Assembly: GCA_900542945.1 (NCBI GenBank)
Contig: UQPI01000016.1
Span: forward strand, 1-42,592
Reading direction: 5' to 3'
DNA length: 42,592 bases
Source: an uncultured Collinsella sp.
Lineage (GTDB): Bacteria > Actinomycetota > Coriobacteriia > Coriobacteriales > Coriobacteriaceae
Part shown: positions 1 to 8,469 of the stretch, one piece after another
How the letters are laid out: each line of letters begins with the position of its first letter
How positions within the stretch are numbered: the first letter of the stretch is position 1
Translations under genes and position numbers: made by a program
The notes under the pieces: model-generated
Database searches by the model: none
What the model was told of the DNA's origin: nothing
Seen by the model: only the letters and a program-made list of their open reading frames with translations

Positions 1-195
1 TCCTATTCTACCAGCATGTTTGCCCTGAATCCTGAAGGCCCGTTCGCCAACTCATGCGCAAGCCACCCGAGACTACTCACATTGTTCACGAATGGCGAAG
101 ACCTGCGACCTGGGGTTTTGCGAGCGGTGCGCAAGCCACCCGCGTTAATTCACTTGCGATTGCAGCTGGCGGCTTGCAAGCTAAAAGGCGTTTGA
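1..195 (+). other. Open frame entering from the left edge, possible gene tail
   Basis: Frame 1 is open from the first base to a TGA at 193-195, giving 64 codons with no start visible in the window. The translation is rich in Leu, Arg and Pro near its end and matches no family I recognise. A second frame (54-407) is open over the same DNA, so at most one of the two is coding. The same stretch carries a 14-nt direct repeat, GCGCAAGCCACCCG, at 56-69 and 129-142. It may be the last part of a gene to the left or simply non-coding DNA. Confidence 0.2.
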
Positions 196-491
196 GTTTC
201 AAAACGGGCGTTTTCGGCGCTATCGAGCCTCCAAAGGGCGGCCAATCGCGGCCTTTGGGACAAAAACAAAAACTCAACCCACTGAGTTTGAAAAAAGTTT
301 TTGAAGTTGTCCCAGCTTTTGTCCCCGAGGCCGACGAAGCACGACATGGCGTTACCTGGCGGCACTCGATTCGAGACGGCACCGAAAACTGGGCGCAACT
401 GGAATGACCGGACGTTAAAACCGAAGCCATCGAGTGGGAGTAGCGAAAACGAGGCGATTGATTAACTCCATTCGTTTTGGTTACAAGAAAA
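196..491. other. Intergenic stretch with nested inverted repeats (257-313)
   Basis: No convincing gene is seen. Bases 257-313 form three nested complementary pairs: GGGACAA (257-263) with TTGTCCC (307-313), AAAAAC (262-267) with GTTTTT (297-302, sharing its first two bases with the outer pair), and AAACTCA (270-276) with TGAGTTT (283-289), closing on a 6-nt loop. The whole could be a structured RNA, a leader or a degraded repeat element. A 117-codon frame (54-407) runs through it but has no ribosome-binding site and an unconvincing composition. Confidence 0.35.
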
Positions 492-519
492 CATGCTGCG
501 CGCCTGCAGCATGAAGGAG
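492..519 (+). promoter_or_regulatory. Hairpin directly abutting the Shine-Dalgarno of the flavoprotein gene
   Basis: CATGCTGC (492-499) pairs perfectly with GCAGCATG (506-513) around a 6-nt loop, and AAGGAG (514-519) follows at once as the ribosome-binding site for the ATG at 530. A stem this close to the Shine-Dalgarno could influence translation initiation. It has no T-run, so it is not an intrinsic terminator. Confidence 0.45.
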
Positions 520-529
520 AGGGAATCCT

Positions 530-1060
530 ATGAGAATCGTTGTATTGAGTGGTAGCCCGCGTAAGGGCGCCAATACCGACACCATGGTCGAGGCGTTTGC
601 CGAGACCGCGCGCGAGGTCGGCCATACGGTCGAGGTCATCCGCGTTGCCGGCAAAAAGATCGCTGGTTGTCTGGGATGCCAGTACTGCTTTACCCATGAG
701 GGCACCTGCGTGCAGAAGGATGACATGGCCAACGTGATCGAGTCGCTGAAAGGCGCCGACATGGTTGTCTTCGCTTCGCCTATCTACTGGTTTGATATCA
801 CTGCGCAGGAGAAGGCCGCCATCGATCGCCTGTACGCCTTCGGTGCTACGGGCTTCCCGTTCACCAAGACGGCCCTTTTGCTCGATAGCCACAGCGAGGG
901 CGTCTATGATGCGGCGATCGCTATGTACAAGTCAACCTGCGCGTACTGCAAGTGGGAGGACCAGGGTATTGTCACCATCAGCGGTATGACCGAGCGCGAT
1001 AGCATGGCATCGTCGCCCAAGTTGGAAGAGGTGCGAGAGCTCGCTCGCAAGCTCGCCTAA
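530..1060 (+). CDS. NADPH-dependent FMN reductase-like flavoprotein, possible iron-sulfur flavoprotein
   Basis: A 176-residue flavodoxin-fold protein. The phosphate-binding loop SGSPRKGANT occupies residues 7-16, as in the NADPH-dependent FMN reductase/WrbA superfamily, so FMN binding is expected. Cysteines 47, 50, 53 and 60 form a C-x2-C-x2-C-x6-C cluster. This matches the compact motif that holds a 4Fe-4S cluster in iron-sulfur flavoproteins of anaerobes, so the protein may pass electrons from ferredoxin or NADPH through FMN and a cluster. Its physiological partner is unknown. The start is well set by AAGGAG 10 nt upstream. The gene stands alone, converging on the ATPase gene downstream. 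Superfamily assignment is firm; the cluster is inferred from cysteine spacing. Confidence 0.85.
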   Translation: MRIVVLSGSPRKGANTDTMVEAFAETAREVGHTVEVIRVAGKKIAGCLGCQYCFTHEGTCVQKDDMANVIESLKGADMVVFASPIYWFDITAQEKAAIDRLYAFGATGFPFTKTALLLDSHSEGVYDAAIAMYKSTCAYCKWEDQGIVTISGMTERDSMASSPKLEEVRELARKLA

Positions 1061-1070
1061 GGGCAAGAAG

Positions 1071-1142
1071 AACGCATGGCAATCGGTGTTGGTGGAAAAT
1101 GCTTGCTATCCTTACCAAGAGGAATGCTGATTGCCATGCGTT
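1071..1142. terminator. 14-bp inverted repeat between convergent genes
   Basis: AACGCATGGCAATC (1071-1084) is exactly complementary to 1129-1142. The 44-nt interior can itself pair TTGGT with ACCAA. It starts 10 nt after the flavoprotein stop and lies between two convergent genes, so a transcription end or RNA-protecting structure is likely. There is no clear T-run. Confidence 0.45.
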
Positions 1143-1169
1143 GATGCTTCCGCGGACAATTCCGGCGTG

Positions 1170-2264
1170 CTAAAACGCCTTCTCGTTCAAGAACTCCCTG
1201 AATGCGGGGATGTCAAAGCCAACGAGACCACGCCCACGTTCCCCGATGACGCCGTCCTCGAGGAGGCGGCGCTTGTATTGGCTTGCGTAGTTGCTGGCGA
1301 CGCCCATGCGTTTGGCTATCTCCGAGACCCTGCTGGGACCAGAATCGGGCAGCATCGCGAGCAAAAACTCAATGTCTTTATCGGAAAGCTCCCGATAGGT
1401 CGTTTCGAGAATTCGATCACGCAGTTCCATGCGGGCAAGCAGAGAACCCTGCTGTACATCAGGTGCACTGATTATGGGCGAGTTCTCCGAAACATCCCAT
1501 GTGCGATATCCGACGAGCTGCATCATATAGGGAAATCCGTCGACGGCCTTCACGGCATCCTCGAGCGCTTCTGGCGTGATTGAGCGGCCTCCGGCCTCAA
1601 CGGTTTTGCGGAATGCGTTTGCAATTTCAACGTCAGTGATTCGTCCCAACTGATGATATTGGGAACGCCTGAGGAACGAGACGGAATCGTTACGCAGCAA
1701 CGCCGATACTTTGTAGGGCAGTCCTGCCATGAGTAGGGCAACTTTTTTACCTTCGCGTACAAAGTGCTGGTAAACAGAGGCAAATTGAAGCATTTCTTCG
1801 AGATCGACGGTGACTTCATCGATGGTGATGAGAAGTCCGATGTCATGTTTTTCGAGTTGCTTAAAGATGCCATTCATGCGTGTGCGCCAGTTGCCCTGGG
1901 CCTCTTGAGCATATGTCCAATCGATGCCCACTGGACCAATTTGAACGCCGTTTATGCGCGCGTGAGGCTGTGAGAGGTAGCTATCTGCGGCTTCTTTGGT
2001 TCGCTCGATAATATCTTCGAGCATGCCTGGCATGGCGGAGACATTTGCTGCAATCCAGTCGTGTTCAAGCGCCGTTTCTGAAAGGAGCGAGAGAAGTGCC
2101 GTCTTGCCCGTTCCCCTTGCGCCAGTAAAGATGGTCGACAGGTTGGGATCTCCTGGGCCGTTGATAAAGCCACGGTTGATGTCGCGCAGGATATGCTCGC
2201 GACCCGCTAGAAAGGGAGGGACGCTTCCAAATGTTGGGGTAAAGGGGTTCTTGCTGTACTCCAT
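1170..2264 (-). CDS. AAA/archaeal-type ATPase with C-terminal winged helix
   Basis: A 364-residue ATP-binding protein. Walker A is GARGTGKT at residues 48-55 and a Walker B-like acidic pair (DE) lies at 149-150 after a hydrophobic strand. The last 60 residues (pattern SEIAKRMGV followed by YASQYKRRL) look like a winged-helix DNA-binding domain. This fits the STAND/archaeal-ATPase group, whose biological roles are mostly unknown. The ATG at 2264 is preferred over one 18 codons upstream: AAGGAG lies 7 nt before it, and the upstream extension only translates the tandem repeat (QKLAKLAK-like). The 5' region carries three 19-bp tandem repeats over the ribosome-binding site, which suggests control at this site, perhaps by its own winged helix (inference). 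A second ATPase of related style lies at 6948-8330. Confidence 0.8.
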   Translation of the reverse strand: MEYSKNPFTPTFGSVPPFLAGREHILRDINRGFINGPGDPNLSTIFTGARGTGKTALLSLLSETALEHDWIAANVSAMPGMLEDIIERTKEAADSYLSQPHARINGVQIGPVGIDWTYAQEAQGNWRTRMNGIFKQLEKHDIGLLITIDEVTVDLEEMLQFASVYQHFVREGKKVALLMAGLPYKVSALLRNDSVSFLRRSQYHQLGRITDVEIANAFRKTVEAGGRSITPEALEDAVKAVDGFPYMMQLVGYRTWDVSENSPIISAPDVQQGSLLARMELRDRILETTYRELSDKDIEFLLAMLPDSGPSRVSEIAKRMGVASNYASQYKRRLLEDGVIGERGRGLVGFDIPAFREFLNEKAF

Positions 2265-2272
2265 GGTAGCTC

Positions 2273-2329
2273 CTTTGCAGGTTTTGCTAATTTTTGCAAG
2301 TTTTGCTAACTTTTGCAAGTTTTGCTAAC
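2273..2329. repeat. Three 19-bp tandem repeats over the ATPase leader
   Basis: Units at 2273-2291, 2292-2310 and 2311-2329. The last two are identical (TTTTGCAAGTTTTGCTAAC) and the first differs at three bases. Each unit is itself a two-part pseudo-repeat (TTTTGC-AAG, TTTTGC-TAAC). The array ends within the Shine-Dalgarno region of the minus-strand ATPase gene. Iteron-like protein binding or translational control is plausible. Confidence 0.8.
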
Positions 2330-2365
2330 GACTGACCAAAGGGCATCGAAGTAGTGACGCTGACA

Positions 2366-2414
2366 TTTTTTACGCAGAAAAATAAGCAGAAATCAATTTA
2401 TCTGCGTTAAAAAA
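2366..2414. promoter_or_regulatory. AT-rich inverted repeat upstream of the ATPase
   Basis: TTTTTTACGCAGA (2366-2378) is mirrored by TCTGCGTTAAAAAA (2401-2414), with a further AGCAGA inside the 22-nt spacer. It lies about 100 nt upstream of the ATPase start and just past the topoisomerase terminator. It may hold the ATPase promoter, but no confident -35/-10 pair was found. Confidence 0.4.
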
Positions 2415-2424
2415 TAGTTGAGAA

Positions 2425-2474
2425 GAAAAACGACGAGTCCCGGGCGCAATGCCGTTGCGTTCCGGGCCTCGTCG
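2425..2474 (-). terminator. Intrinsic terminator of the parE-parC operon
   Basis: CGACGAG (2431-2437) pairs with CTCGTCG (2468-2474), and the stem continues through CCCGG/CCGGG and CGCAA/TTGCG. Read on the minus strand it is followed by a TTTTTC tract (2425-2430). It lies 38 nt beyond the stop of the topoisomerase A subunit. Confidence 0.85.
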
Positions 2475-2511
2475 CTTTGCGAAGTATCTAACGATCTCGT
2501 TGCCGTGGTAC

Positions 2512-4752
2512 CTAGTCAAACAAACTCGGCATGTCGTTTTCCTTCATGAGGGCACCGGCAGAAGGCAGGCTCTGCGCGGTGAACTTCTCAGCCGAGACGC
2601 CGGCGCCAAGAATCTCCTCGGTCGTGCCGACGGTGGTGACCGAGCGGCCCTTCTTGGCCGTGAAGGCCTGGACGCCCTGCGTGTTGGTGGTCGTCTTGGT
2701 CTTGAGCAGCGACGTGTTGAAGTTCATCAGGCGGTAGTCGCTCGAGACCAGCGCGAGGTCGCGGTCCTCCTTGAGCACCTGCGCATACAGCAGCTTGCTG
2801 CCGCCGTAGATGGCGTTCTTAAGGCGCTTGCGGTTGGTCTTGGTAACGTATCCAGAAAGCGCGACACGCACCACGCGGCCGTTCTCAAAGACGAACAGCA
2901 CGTCGGCCTTGTAGTCCTCGGGGTCGATGACCCAGATGACGCTCTCGTCGGGTTCCATCTCGAGATCGGTCGGAAGGTACGAGCCCAGCTGGGCCGACTT
3001 GGTATCCTCAAACGCCGCGACCTTGCACTTGTACACCTGGCTCTTATTGGTAAAGACCAGCAGCTCGTGCGTGTTGGAGGACGGGAACTCGATAAAGGGC
3101 TTGTCGCCGTCCTTGTACTTGAGCGTGGTCGCCTTCTTGAGCACGCGGTCCGTCATCTTCTTAAGGTAGCCATCGCGCGAGAGCATGATGGTGACCGGGT
3201 ACTCCTCGACCTCGGGCTCCAAGCTTACCTCGATAACCTCATGGGGCTCGATCCTGCCCGTGCGGCGCGGCATCACGTACTTTTTGTTGACCGCGGCCAG
3301 CTCGTCGCTGATGACCTTCTTGATGTTGTCCTCGCTCGAAAGGATCTCCTCGAGCTCGGCGATCTCGCCCTCGAGCTTGGCAATGTCCTTGGTGCGGTTG
3401 AGGATGTATTCCTCGTTGATGTTGCGGAGCTTGAGCTCGGCGACAAACTCGGCCTGGGTCTCGTCGATGTCGAAACCCTTCATAAGGTTGGGTACAACCT
3501 CTGCCTCGAGCTTAGTGCCGCGGATGATGGCGATAGCCTTGTCGATGTCGAGCAGAATTGCCTCAAGGCCGTGCAGCAGGTGCAGGCGCTCGGACTTTTT
3601 GCCCAGGTCAAAGTTAATGCGGCGACGCGTGGACTCAATACGCCACTTGACCCACTCGTGCAAGATCTGGCGCACGCCCATAACGCGAGGGTAACCATCG
3701 ACCAGCACGTTGAAGTTGCACGAGAACGAATCCTGCAGCGTGGTTGAGCGATAGAGTTTGGCCATGAGCTTATCGGGGTCGACACCGCGCTTAAGGTCGA
3801 TGGCGATGCGCAGACCCGAAAGGTCGGTCTCGTCGCGGATGTCGGCGATCTCTTTGACCTTGCCTTCTTTGGAGAGCTTGACGATGCGCTCGATGATGAC
3901 ATCGGTCTTGGTGGTGTAGGGGATCTCGTAGACCTCGATGATGCGCTCTTCGGGAATCCAGCGCCAGCGGGAACGGATCTGGAAGCTGCCAAGGCCGGTC
4001 TCGACGATCTTCTCCATCTCCTCGCGGCGGTAGATAATTTCGCCGCCGGTCGAGAAGTCGGGCATGGGCATGTACTCGAGCAGGTCGCAGTCGGGATCCT
4101 GCAGGTAATGCATGGTGGCGGTACAGACCTCGTTGAGGTTGAAGCCGCAGATATCGGACGCCATGGCGACGCCGATGCCCTTGTTGGCCGAGACGAGGAT
4201 GTTGGGGAACGTGGTGGGCAGCAGACGCGGCTCCTTCATGGCACCGTCGTAGCTGTCAACGAAGTCGACCGGGTCCTTGTCGATGTCTTTGAAGATCTCG
4301 GCGCTGATGGGGGAGAGCTTGGCCTCGGTATAACGCGAGGCGGCGTAGCTCAGGTCGCCCGAATAGTACTTGCCAAAGTTGCCCTTCGACTCCACGAAAG
4401 GAGCAAGCAGCGCCTCGTTGCCCGTGGCCAGGCGCACCATCGTCTCGTAGATGGCGGCGTCGCCGTGTGGGTTGAGCTTCATGGTCTGGCCCACGATGTT
4501 GGCGCTCTTTTGGCGCTCGCCCTTGAGCAGGCCCATCTTGTACATAGTGTAGAGCAGCTTGCGGTGCGAGGGCTTAAAGCCGTCGATCTCGGGGAATGCA
4601 CGCGAGACGTTGACGCTCATGGCGTAAGGCATGTAGTTGACCTCGAGCGTCTGCGTGATCGGCTGGTCGGTAACCTCGGAGTGCAGGCCGATGACGTTCT
4701 CGGCGTTGACCTGCTTTTTCTTTGGCTGGTTCTTCGTCTTCTTCTTTGCCAC
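2512..4752 (-). CDS. parC: DNA topoisomerase IV-type subunit A (type IIA, cleavage subunit)
   Basis: A 746-residue GyrA/ParC-family subunit that cuts and religates double-stranded DNA. The breakage-reunion domain begins near residue 28 and contains the motif KPSHRKLLY (60-68). The catalytic tyrosine is Y141 in SRYTEAKLS, with Arg140 before it. The C-terminal third is the blade-repeat DNA-wrapping domain. The protein is shorter than typical GyrA and opens with a Lys-rich tail (KKKTKNQPKKK). It lies 45 nt downstream of the matching B subunit, forming a parE-parC operon. Because GyrA and ParC are close paralogues, ParC rather than a second gyrase is inferred from the B-A pairing and length. A distinct gyrA/gyrB pair should exist elsewhere in the genome. 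Confidence 0.85.
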   Translation of the reverse strand: MAKKKTKNQPKKKQVNAENVIGLHSEVTDQPITQTLEVNYMPYAMSVNVSRAFPEIDGFKPSHRKLLYTMYKMGLLKGERQKSANIVGQTMKLNPHGDAAIYETMVRLATGNEALLAPFVESKGNFGKYYSGDLSYAASRYTEAKLSPISAEIFKDIDKDPVDFVDSYDGAMKEPRLLPTTFPNILVSANKGIGVAMASDICGFNLNEVCTATMHYLQDPDCDLLEYMPMPDFSTGGEIIYRREEMEKIVETGLGSFQIRSRWRWIPEERIIEVYEIPYTTKTDVIIERIVKLSKEGKVKEIADIRDETDLSGLRIAIDLKRGVDPDKLMAKLYRSTTLQDSFSCNFNVLVDGYPRVMGVRQILHEWVKWRIESTRRRINFDLGKKSERLHLLHGLEAILLDIDKAIAIIRGTKLEAEVVPNLMKGFDIDETQAEFVAELKLRNINEEYILNRTKDIAKLEGEIAELEEILSSEDNIKKVISDELAAVNKKYVMPRRTGRIEPHEVIEVSLEPEVEEYPVTIMLSRDGYLKKMTDRVLKKATTLKYKDGDKPFIEFPSSNTHELLVFTNKSQVYKCKVAAFEDTKSAQLGSYLPTDLEMEPDESVIWVIDPEDYKADVLFVFENGRVVRVALSGYVTKTNRKRLKNAIYGGSKLLYAQVLKEDRDLALVSSDYRLMNFNTSLLKTKTTTNTQGVQAFTAKKGRSVTTVGTTEEILGAGVSAEKFTAQSLPSAGALMKENDMPSLFD

Positions 4753-4797
4753 GATTTCCTCTTGAACTTCTTATGGGCCGTCGTTATCGATTTGCTG

Positions 4798-6795
4798 CTA
4801 TTGCAGGTCCAGCTGGTCCAGGTATTCCTTGCCGTGCTCGGAGATATGGCGCTTACGGCCCGCCTCGTCGTTGCCCAGCAACAGGTTGAACATGGTTTCC
4901 ATCTTGGTGACGTCCTCGGGCTCCACCTTGATCAGGCGACGCGTCTCGGGGTTCATGGTGGTGAGCCACATCATGTCCGGGTCGTTCTCACCAAGACCCT
5001 TGGAGCGGTTGATGGAGCACTTCTGGTCGCCGATCTCCTTGAGGATGCCGTTCTTCTCGAGCTCGGTGTAGGCAAAGTAGGTCTTCTCTTTGCAGTTGAT
5101 CTCGTAGAGCGGCGACTCGGCGATATACACGTAGCCTTCGTCGATAAGTGTGGGCACCAGACGGTAGAGCATGGTGAGCACGAGCGTGCGAATGTGATAG
5201 CCGTCGACGTCGGCGTCCGTACAGATGATGACTTTGTTCCAGTTGAGGTTGTCCAGGTCAAAGGCACCGAGGTTCTTGATGCGCTTGTCCTTGATCTCTA
5301 CGCCGCAGCCCAGTACGCGCATGAGGTCCATGATGATGTCGGACTTAAAGATGCGCGGGTAGTCCTCCTTCAGGCAGTTGAGGATCTTGCCTCGGACGGG
5401 CATAACGCCTTGGAACTCGGCATCGCGCGAGGTGCGAATGGCGCCTGCTGCCGAGTCGCCCTCTACGATGTAGATCTCGCGACGGTTTTTGTCCTTGGAG
5501 CGGCAGTCGATGAACTTCTGCACGCGGTTGGCCATGTCGGTCTTCTGCTGCAGGTTGGTCTTAATGCTCTGGCGAGTCTTTTCGGCGTTCTCACGCGAGC
5601 GCTTGTTGATGAGCACCTGCTCCACGATCTTGTTGGCAGCGTCTTTGTTCTCGATCAAGTAGGTCGAGAGGCGCTCCTTAAAGAAGGCGGTCATGGCCTG
5701 CTGGATAAAGCGGTTATTGATAGCCTTCTTGGTCTGGTTTTCGTAGGACGTCTGGGTGGAGAAGCAGTTGGTCACCAGTACCAGGCAGTCCTGGACGTCT
5801 TGCCACTTAATGCCGGTCTCGTTTTTGTTGTACTTGCCCTGTTGCTTAATATAGGAATCGATGGCGCTGGTCAGAGCGCTGCGCGCGGCCTTCTCGGGCG
5901 AGCCGCCGTTCTCGAGCCACGATGAGTTGTGGTAATACTCCTGCATCATGAAGGTGCGCGAGAAGCACATGCACGCGGTGATCTTTACGTTGTAGTCGGG
6001 CAGGTCCTCGCGATCGCGACCGCGGCGGTCGGCCTCGATAAAGAAGGGTTCGGTAAGGTAGTCGGTACCGACCTTCTCGAGCACGTAGTCCTCGATACCC
6101 TTGGGGTAGCAAAAATCCTCTTCGCAGAACTCGCCATCGTCGCCTTCGATGCGCAGGCGGAAGGTTACGTTGGCGTTGACCACGGCCTGGCGGCGCATGG
6201 TCTCGCGATACCAGTCGTGGGGAATGCTGATGGAGGTAAAGACCTCAAGATCGGGGCGCCACTTGATGGTGGTGCCGGTGCGGTTCTCGTCGCTGGGCTC
6301 AATCTCGAGTGCCTTCTTTTTGGCGCCGACGACCTTGCCCTTCTTAAAGTGCAGAGAGTACTTGTTGCCGTCGCGCCAAACCGTGACGTCCATGTACTCG
6401 GAGGCGTACTGGGTCGCGCACGAGCCCAGGCCGTTGGTGCCGAGCGAGAAGTCGTAGTCGCCGCCCTGGTTGTTGTTGTACTTGCCGCCGGCGTAGAGCT
6501 CGCAGAAGACGAGCTCCCAGTTAAAGCGCTTCTCGGAAGGGTTCCAGTCGAGCGGGCAGCCACGGCCATTGTCCTCTACCTGAATAGAGCCATCGCGAAA
6601 GACGGTGAGGGTGATGAGCTTGCCGTAGCCCTGGCGCGCCTCGTCAACGGCGTTGGACAGGATCTCGAAGGCGGCATGCGCGCAACCGTCGAGTCCGTCC
6701 GAGCCAAAGATGACGGCGGGGCGCAGGCGTACGCGCTCCTCGTCCTTGAGCTGGCGGATACTGTCGTTACCATAGTTTGCGGTGTTTTTTGCCAT
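4798..6795 (-). CDS. parE: DNA topoisomerase IV-type subunit B (ATPase subunit)
   Basis: A 665-residue GyrB/ParE-family ATPase subunit. The GHKL ATP site shows Glu44 and Asn48 in AAFEILSN and the DNGRG turn at 75-79. The TOPRIM metal-binding domain has EGDSA near residue 444 and DADVDG near 525, and the C-terminal GyrB-type tail follows. ATP binding drives strand passage through the cut made by the A subunit encoded next. I chose the ATG at 6795 because homology begins there. Upstream in-frame ATGs at 6834 and 6894 add hydrophobic, non-family residues and lack a ribosome-binding site. AAGGAG lies rather far (about 16 nt) before 6795, so a closer GAGAG may serve instead. The start is therefore the least certain part. 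Confidence 0.85.
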   Translation of the reverse strand: MAKNTANYGNDSIRQLKDEERVRLRPAVIFGSDGLDGCAHAAFEILSNAVDEARQGYGKLITLTVFRDGSIQVEDNGRGCPLDWNPSEKRFNWELVFCELYAGGKYNNNQGGDYDFSLGTNGLGSCATQYASEYMDVTVWRDGNKYSLHFKKGKVVGAKKKALEIEPSDENRTGTTIKWRPDLEVFTSISIPHDWYRETMRRQAVVNANVTFRLRIEGDDGEFCEEDFCYPKGIEDYVLEKVGTDYLTEPFFIEADRRGRDREDLPDYNVKITACMCFSRTFMMQEYYHNSSWLENGGSPEKAARSALTSAIDSYIKQQGKYNKNETGIKWQDVQDCLVLVTNCFSTQTSYENQTKKAINNRFIQQAMTAFFKERLSTYLIENKDAANKIVEQVLINKRSRENAEKTRQSIKTNLQQKTDMANRVQKFIDCRSKDKNRREIYIVEGDSAAGAIRTSRDAEFQGVMPVRGKILNCLKEDYPRIFKSDIIMDLMRVLGCGVEIKDKRIKNLGAFDLDNLNWNKVIICTDADVDGYHIRTLVLTMLYRLVPTLIDEGYVYIAESPLYEINCKEKTYFAYTELEKNGILKEIGDQKCSINRSKGLGENDPDMMWLTTMNPETRRLIKVEPEDVTKMETMFNLLLGNDEAGRKRHISEHGKEYLDQLDLQ

Positions 6796-6947
6796 ACTCG
6801 CTCTCTCGGTGCTCCTTTGCTGCGTTTTAGTCATATAGATAGTCAAGGTAGCATAGCCCAGGCCTTGGGCGATTCCAACCAACACGAATTCCATCGAACA
6901 ATAGTTCGATTAGATAATGGATGCTTGGGATGCGGGTGGGGTCTGTC

Positions 6948-8330
6948 CTATTCAAACATCTGCGGCAGGTCGATGAAGACGGTTCGATCGCTTTCGTCAG
7001 CTTCGAAGCCCGAACGGGAGAAGAATCCGTAGCGATGGCACTTGAGCCCCGTTGCCTCGACTTGGGTGATTTCCTCGTCGACCATTTTTTGCGTGACGGG
7101 GGATTTGCGGAACTTTGCTTCGTAGAATGCGTAGCCCTCGGGGTCTTGCGTTACCACATCGAATTCGCCGCTCGTTTTGTTTGCGGGATCGTCGTACCAG
7201 TACTTGCCTATGGCATCGAAAGCCGGTTCGATCTTGCCAGTCCTGTTTTGCCGTACGAGGTATTGACGGCAGATCTCCTCGAACATATGTGGAGTGTAGT
7301 TTTCCTCGAAGTCTTGGGAGACGTGACGATCATAGAAGACTTCCGGGTCGAGCAGCTGACGCGCAGAAGCATTGCGGAAGACGTAGCGATAGTAAAAGAG
7401 CGAAAGTGGGTCCACCACAAAGTAGCCAGACTTGCGCTTATTCGTAGGGTCGTTGATGGGTGCACGCTTTTGGACGATTTCGAGTGACATGAGCTTGTCG
7501 AGTACGTCTGCCATGGCCGGACCGCTCGAGACGTGCGACTGTGCCAGCACGTCCCCCCAACGGGAGTAACCTTGTGCGAGAGCCCCGAAAACTTCGTTGG
7601 CGTTGGTCATCTTCGAGATCTCGGCGTTGAGATAGGACGGTACTTCGCTTTCTAAGCGGGCGCCAGGTTCTGTGACGAGCTCGATGATATTGTCGCGTAC
7701 GCTTTGGGACTGATCGATGAGGCGATTGTAAAAGGGGATGCCGCCAAAAACGCTATAGAGCCGCACCTTGTCCTCGGGTGAGAACGCGGGATAGAACTTT
7801 GCAGCGTCAAAGTAATCCATGGGCTTAAGCTCAAGCGCGAGATCAATTCGCCCGTAGAGGGGGCTTTCATGCTCGATGAGAGATTTCATAATCTCAACAT
7901 AGGAGCCGCACAGGACAATGTTTAAACGTGAGTCTTCCCTGTGAGCGTCGATTGAGGTCTGGAGAATGCTGTCTAAGCCTTTAACCGCATCTCTCAAGTA
8001 GGGGTATTCGTCGAGAACGAGGGTAATGTTCTTGTCTTTGGCTTGGGCAAACAGAAATTCGATGAGCTCGCGGATGCCCGTGAAGGCGAGCGGAGGAAAG
8101 CTTAGCGCTTCAGCAGCAAGGGCGGACAGACTCTCGAGGTTGTCTGCCTCGGAGGTTTGGCGGCACTCGTAATAGATCGTTGCGACGTCCGATAAATCGG
8201 TTAGCGCCTGCTTGATGAGCTCACTTTTGCCGACGCGACGCCTTCCGTAAATGAGAACATTGCGCTGCTCGGGCGCATTGAGTGTTTTCTTAATACGGGC
8301 GAGTTCAAGCTCCCTGCCAATGAATTCCAC
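6948..8330 (-). CDS. Archaeal-type ATPase with C-terminal PD-(D/E)XK nuclease-like domain (DUF234 style)
   Basis: A 460-residue protein. Walker A is GRRRVGKS (29-36) and Walker B is the hydrophobic stretch ending VLDEYPYL near residue 105. The C-terminal region (about 388-410) reads EFDVV followed by YEAKF. It gives Asp391, Glu404 and Lys406, the D...E-x-K signature of PD-(D/E)XK nucleases seen in DUF234-type ATPases. The family is widespread in archaea and gut bacteria with no settled function; defence or mobile-element roles have been suggested. The start is GTG at 8330, with AAGGA 9 nt upstream. That Shine-Dalgarno sits inside a large inverted-repeat array covering the whole promoter region. 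The gene follows the par operon on the same strand but has its own regulatory region. Confidence 0.82.
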   Translation of the reverse strand: MEFIGRELELARIKKTLNAPEQRNVLIYGRRRVGKSELIKQALTDLSDVATIYYECRQTSEADNLESLSALAAEALSFPPLAFTGIRELIEFLFAQAKDKNITLVLDEYPYLRDAVKGLDSILQTSIDAHREDSRLNIVLCGSYVEIMKSLIEHESPLYGRIDLALELKPMDYFDAAKFYPAFSPEDKVRLYSVFGGIPFYNRLIDQSQSVRDNIIELVTEPGARLESEVPSYLNAEISKMTNANEVFGALAQGYSRWGDVLAQSHVSSGPAMADVLDKLMSLEIVQKRAPINDPTNKRKSGYFVVDPLSLFYYRYVFRNASARQLLDPEVFYDRHVSQDFEENYTPHMFEEICRQYLVRQNRTGKIEPAFDAIGKYWYDDPANKTSGEFDVVTQDPEGYAFYEAKFRKSPVTQKMVDEEITQVEATGLKCHRYGFFSRSGFEADESDRTVFIDLPQMFE

Positions 8331-8436
8331 TTACTCGGTTCCTTCCGACTCGGTTTTGTCCGAGTTAATTGTATCGCATGAACAAGTTTATGCTCGAGTT
8401 TACTCGGACAAAACCGAGTCGGTTCTGTCCGAGTAA
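8331..8436. repeat. Paired 38-bp inverted repeats flanking the ATPase promoter region
   Basis: Bases 8331-8368 match the reverse complement of 8399-8436 at 31 of 38 positions. Each arm contains the palindrome ACTCGGTTTTGTCCGAGT or its complement (8348-8365 and 8402-8419), and a variant palindrome overlaps at 8417-8434. Six of the seven differences fall in one 8-nt block that in the left arm carries the Shine-Dalgarno of the ATPase gene. The 30-nt spacer (8369-8398) would hold its -10 (TACAAT-like on the minus strand). The layout resembles paired operators around a promoter. Confidence 0.8.
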
Positions 8437-8469
8437 GTTTGAATAGCGAATCGAAATTGTTATGTCCAC

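Noticed and set aside
54..407. 117-codon plus-strand frame at the left end
   Set aside because: No ribosome-binding site, overlaps another open frame and a nested hairpin, and the composition is not convincing.
1..530. RNase P RNA, tmRNA or similar housekeeping RNA at the left end
   Set aside because: None of the conserved core sequences of these RNAs could be found on either strand.
86..892. 268-codon minus-strand frame over the flavoprotein gene
   Set aside because: Antisense shadow of a clear family protein in GC-rich DNA.
2449..3747. 432-codon plus-strand frame rich in Leu, Val, Asp and Arg
   Set aside because: It lies antisense to parC and has the composition expected of a reverse-frame shadow.
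4108..5925. 605-codon plus-strand frame
   Set aside because: It is antisense to parC and parE, whose catalytic motifs are clear on the other strand.
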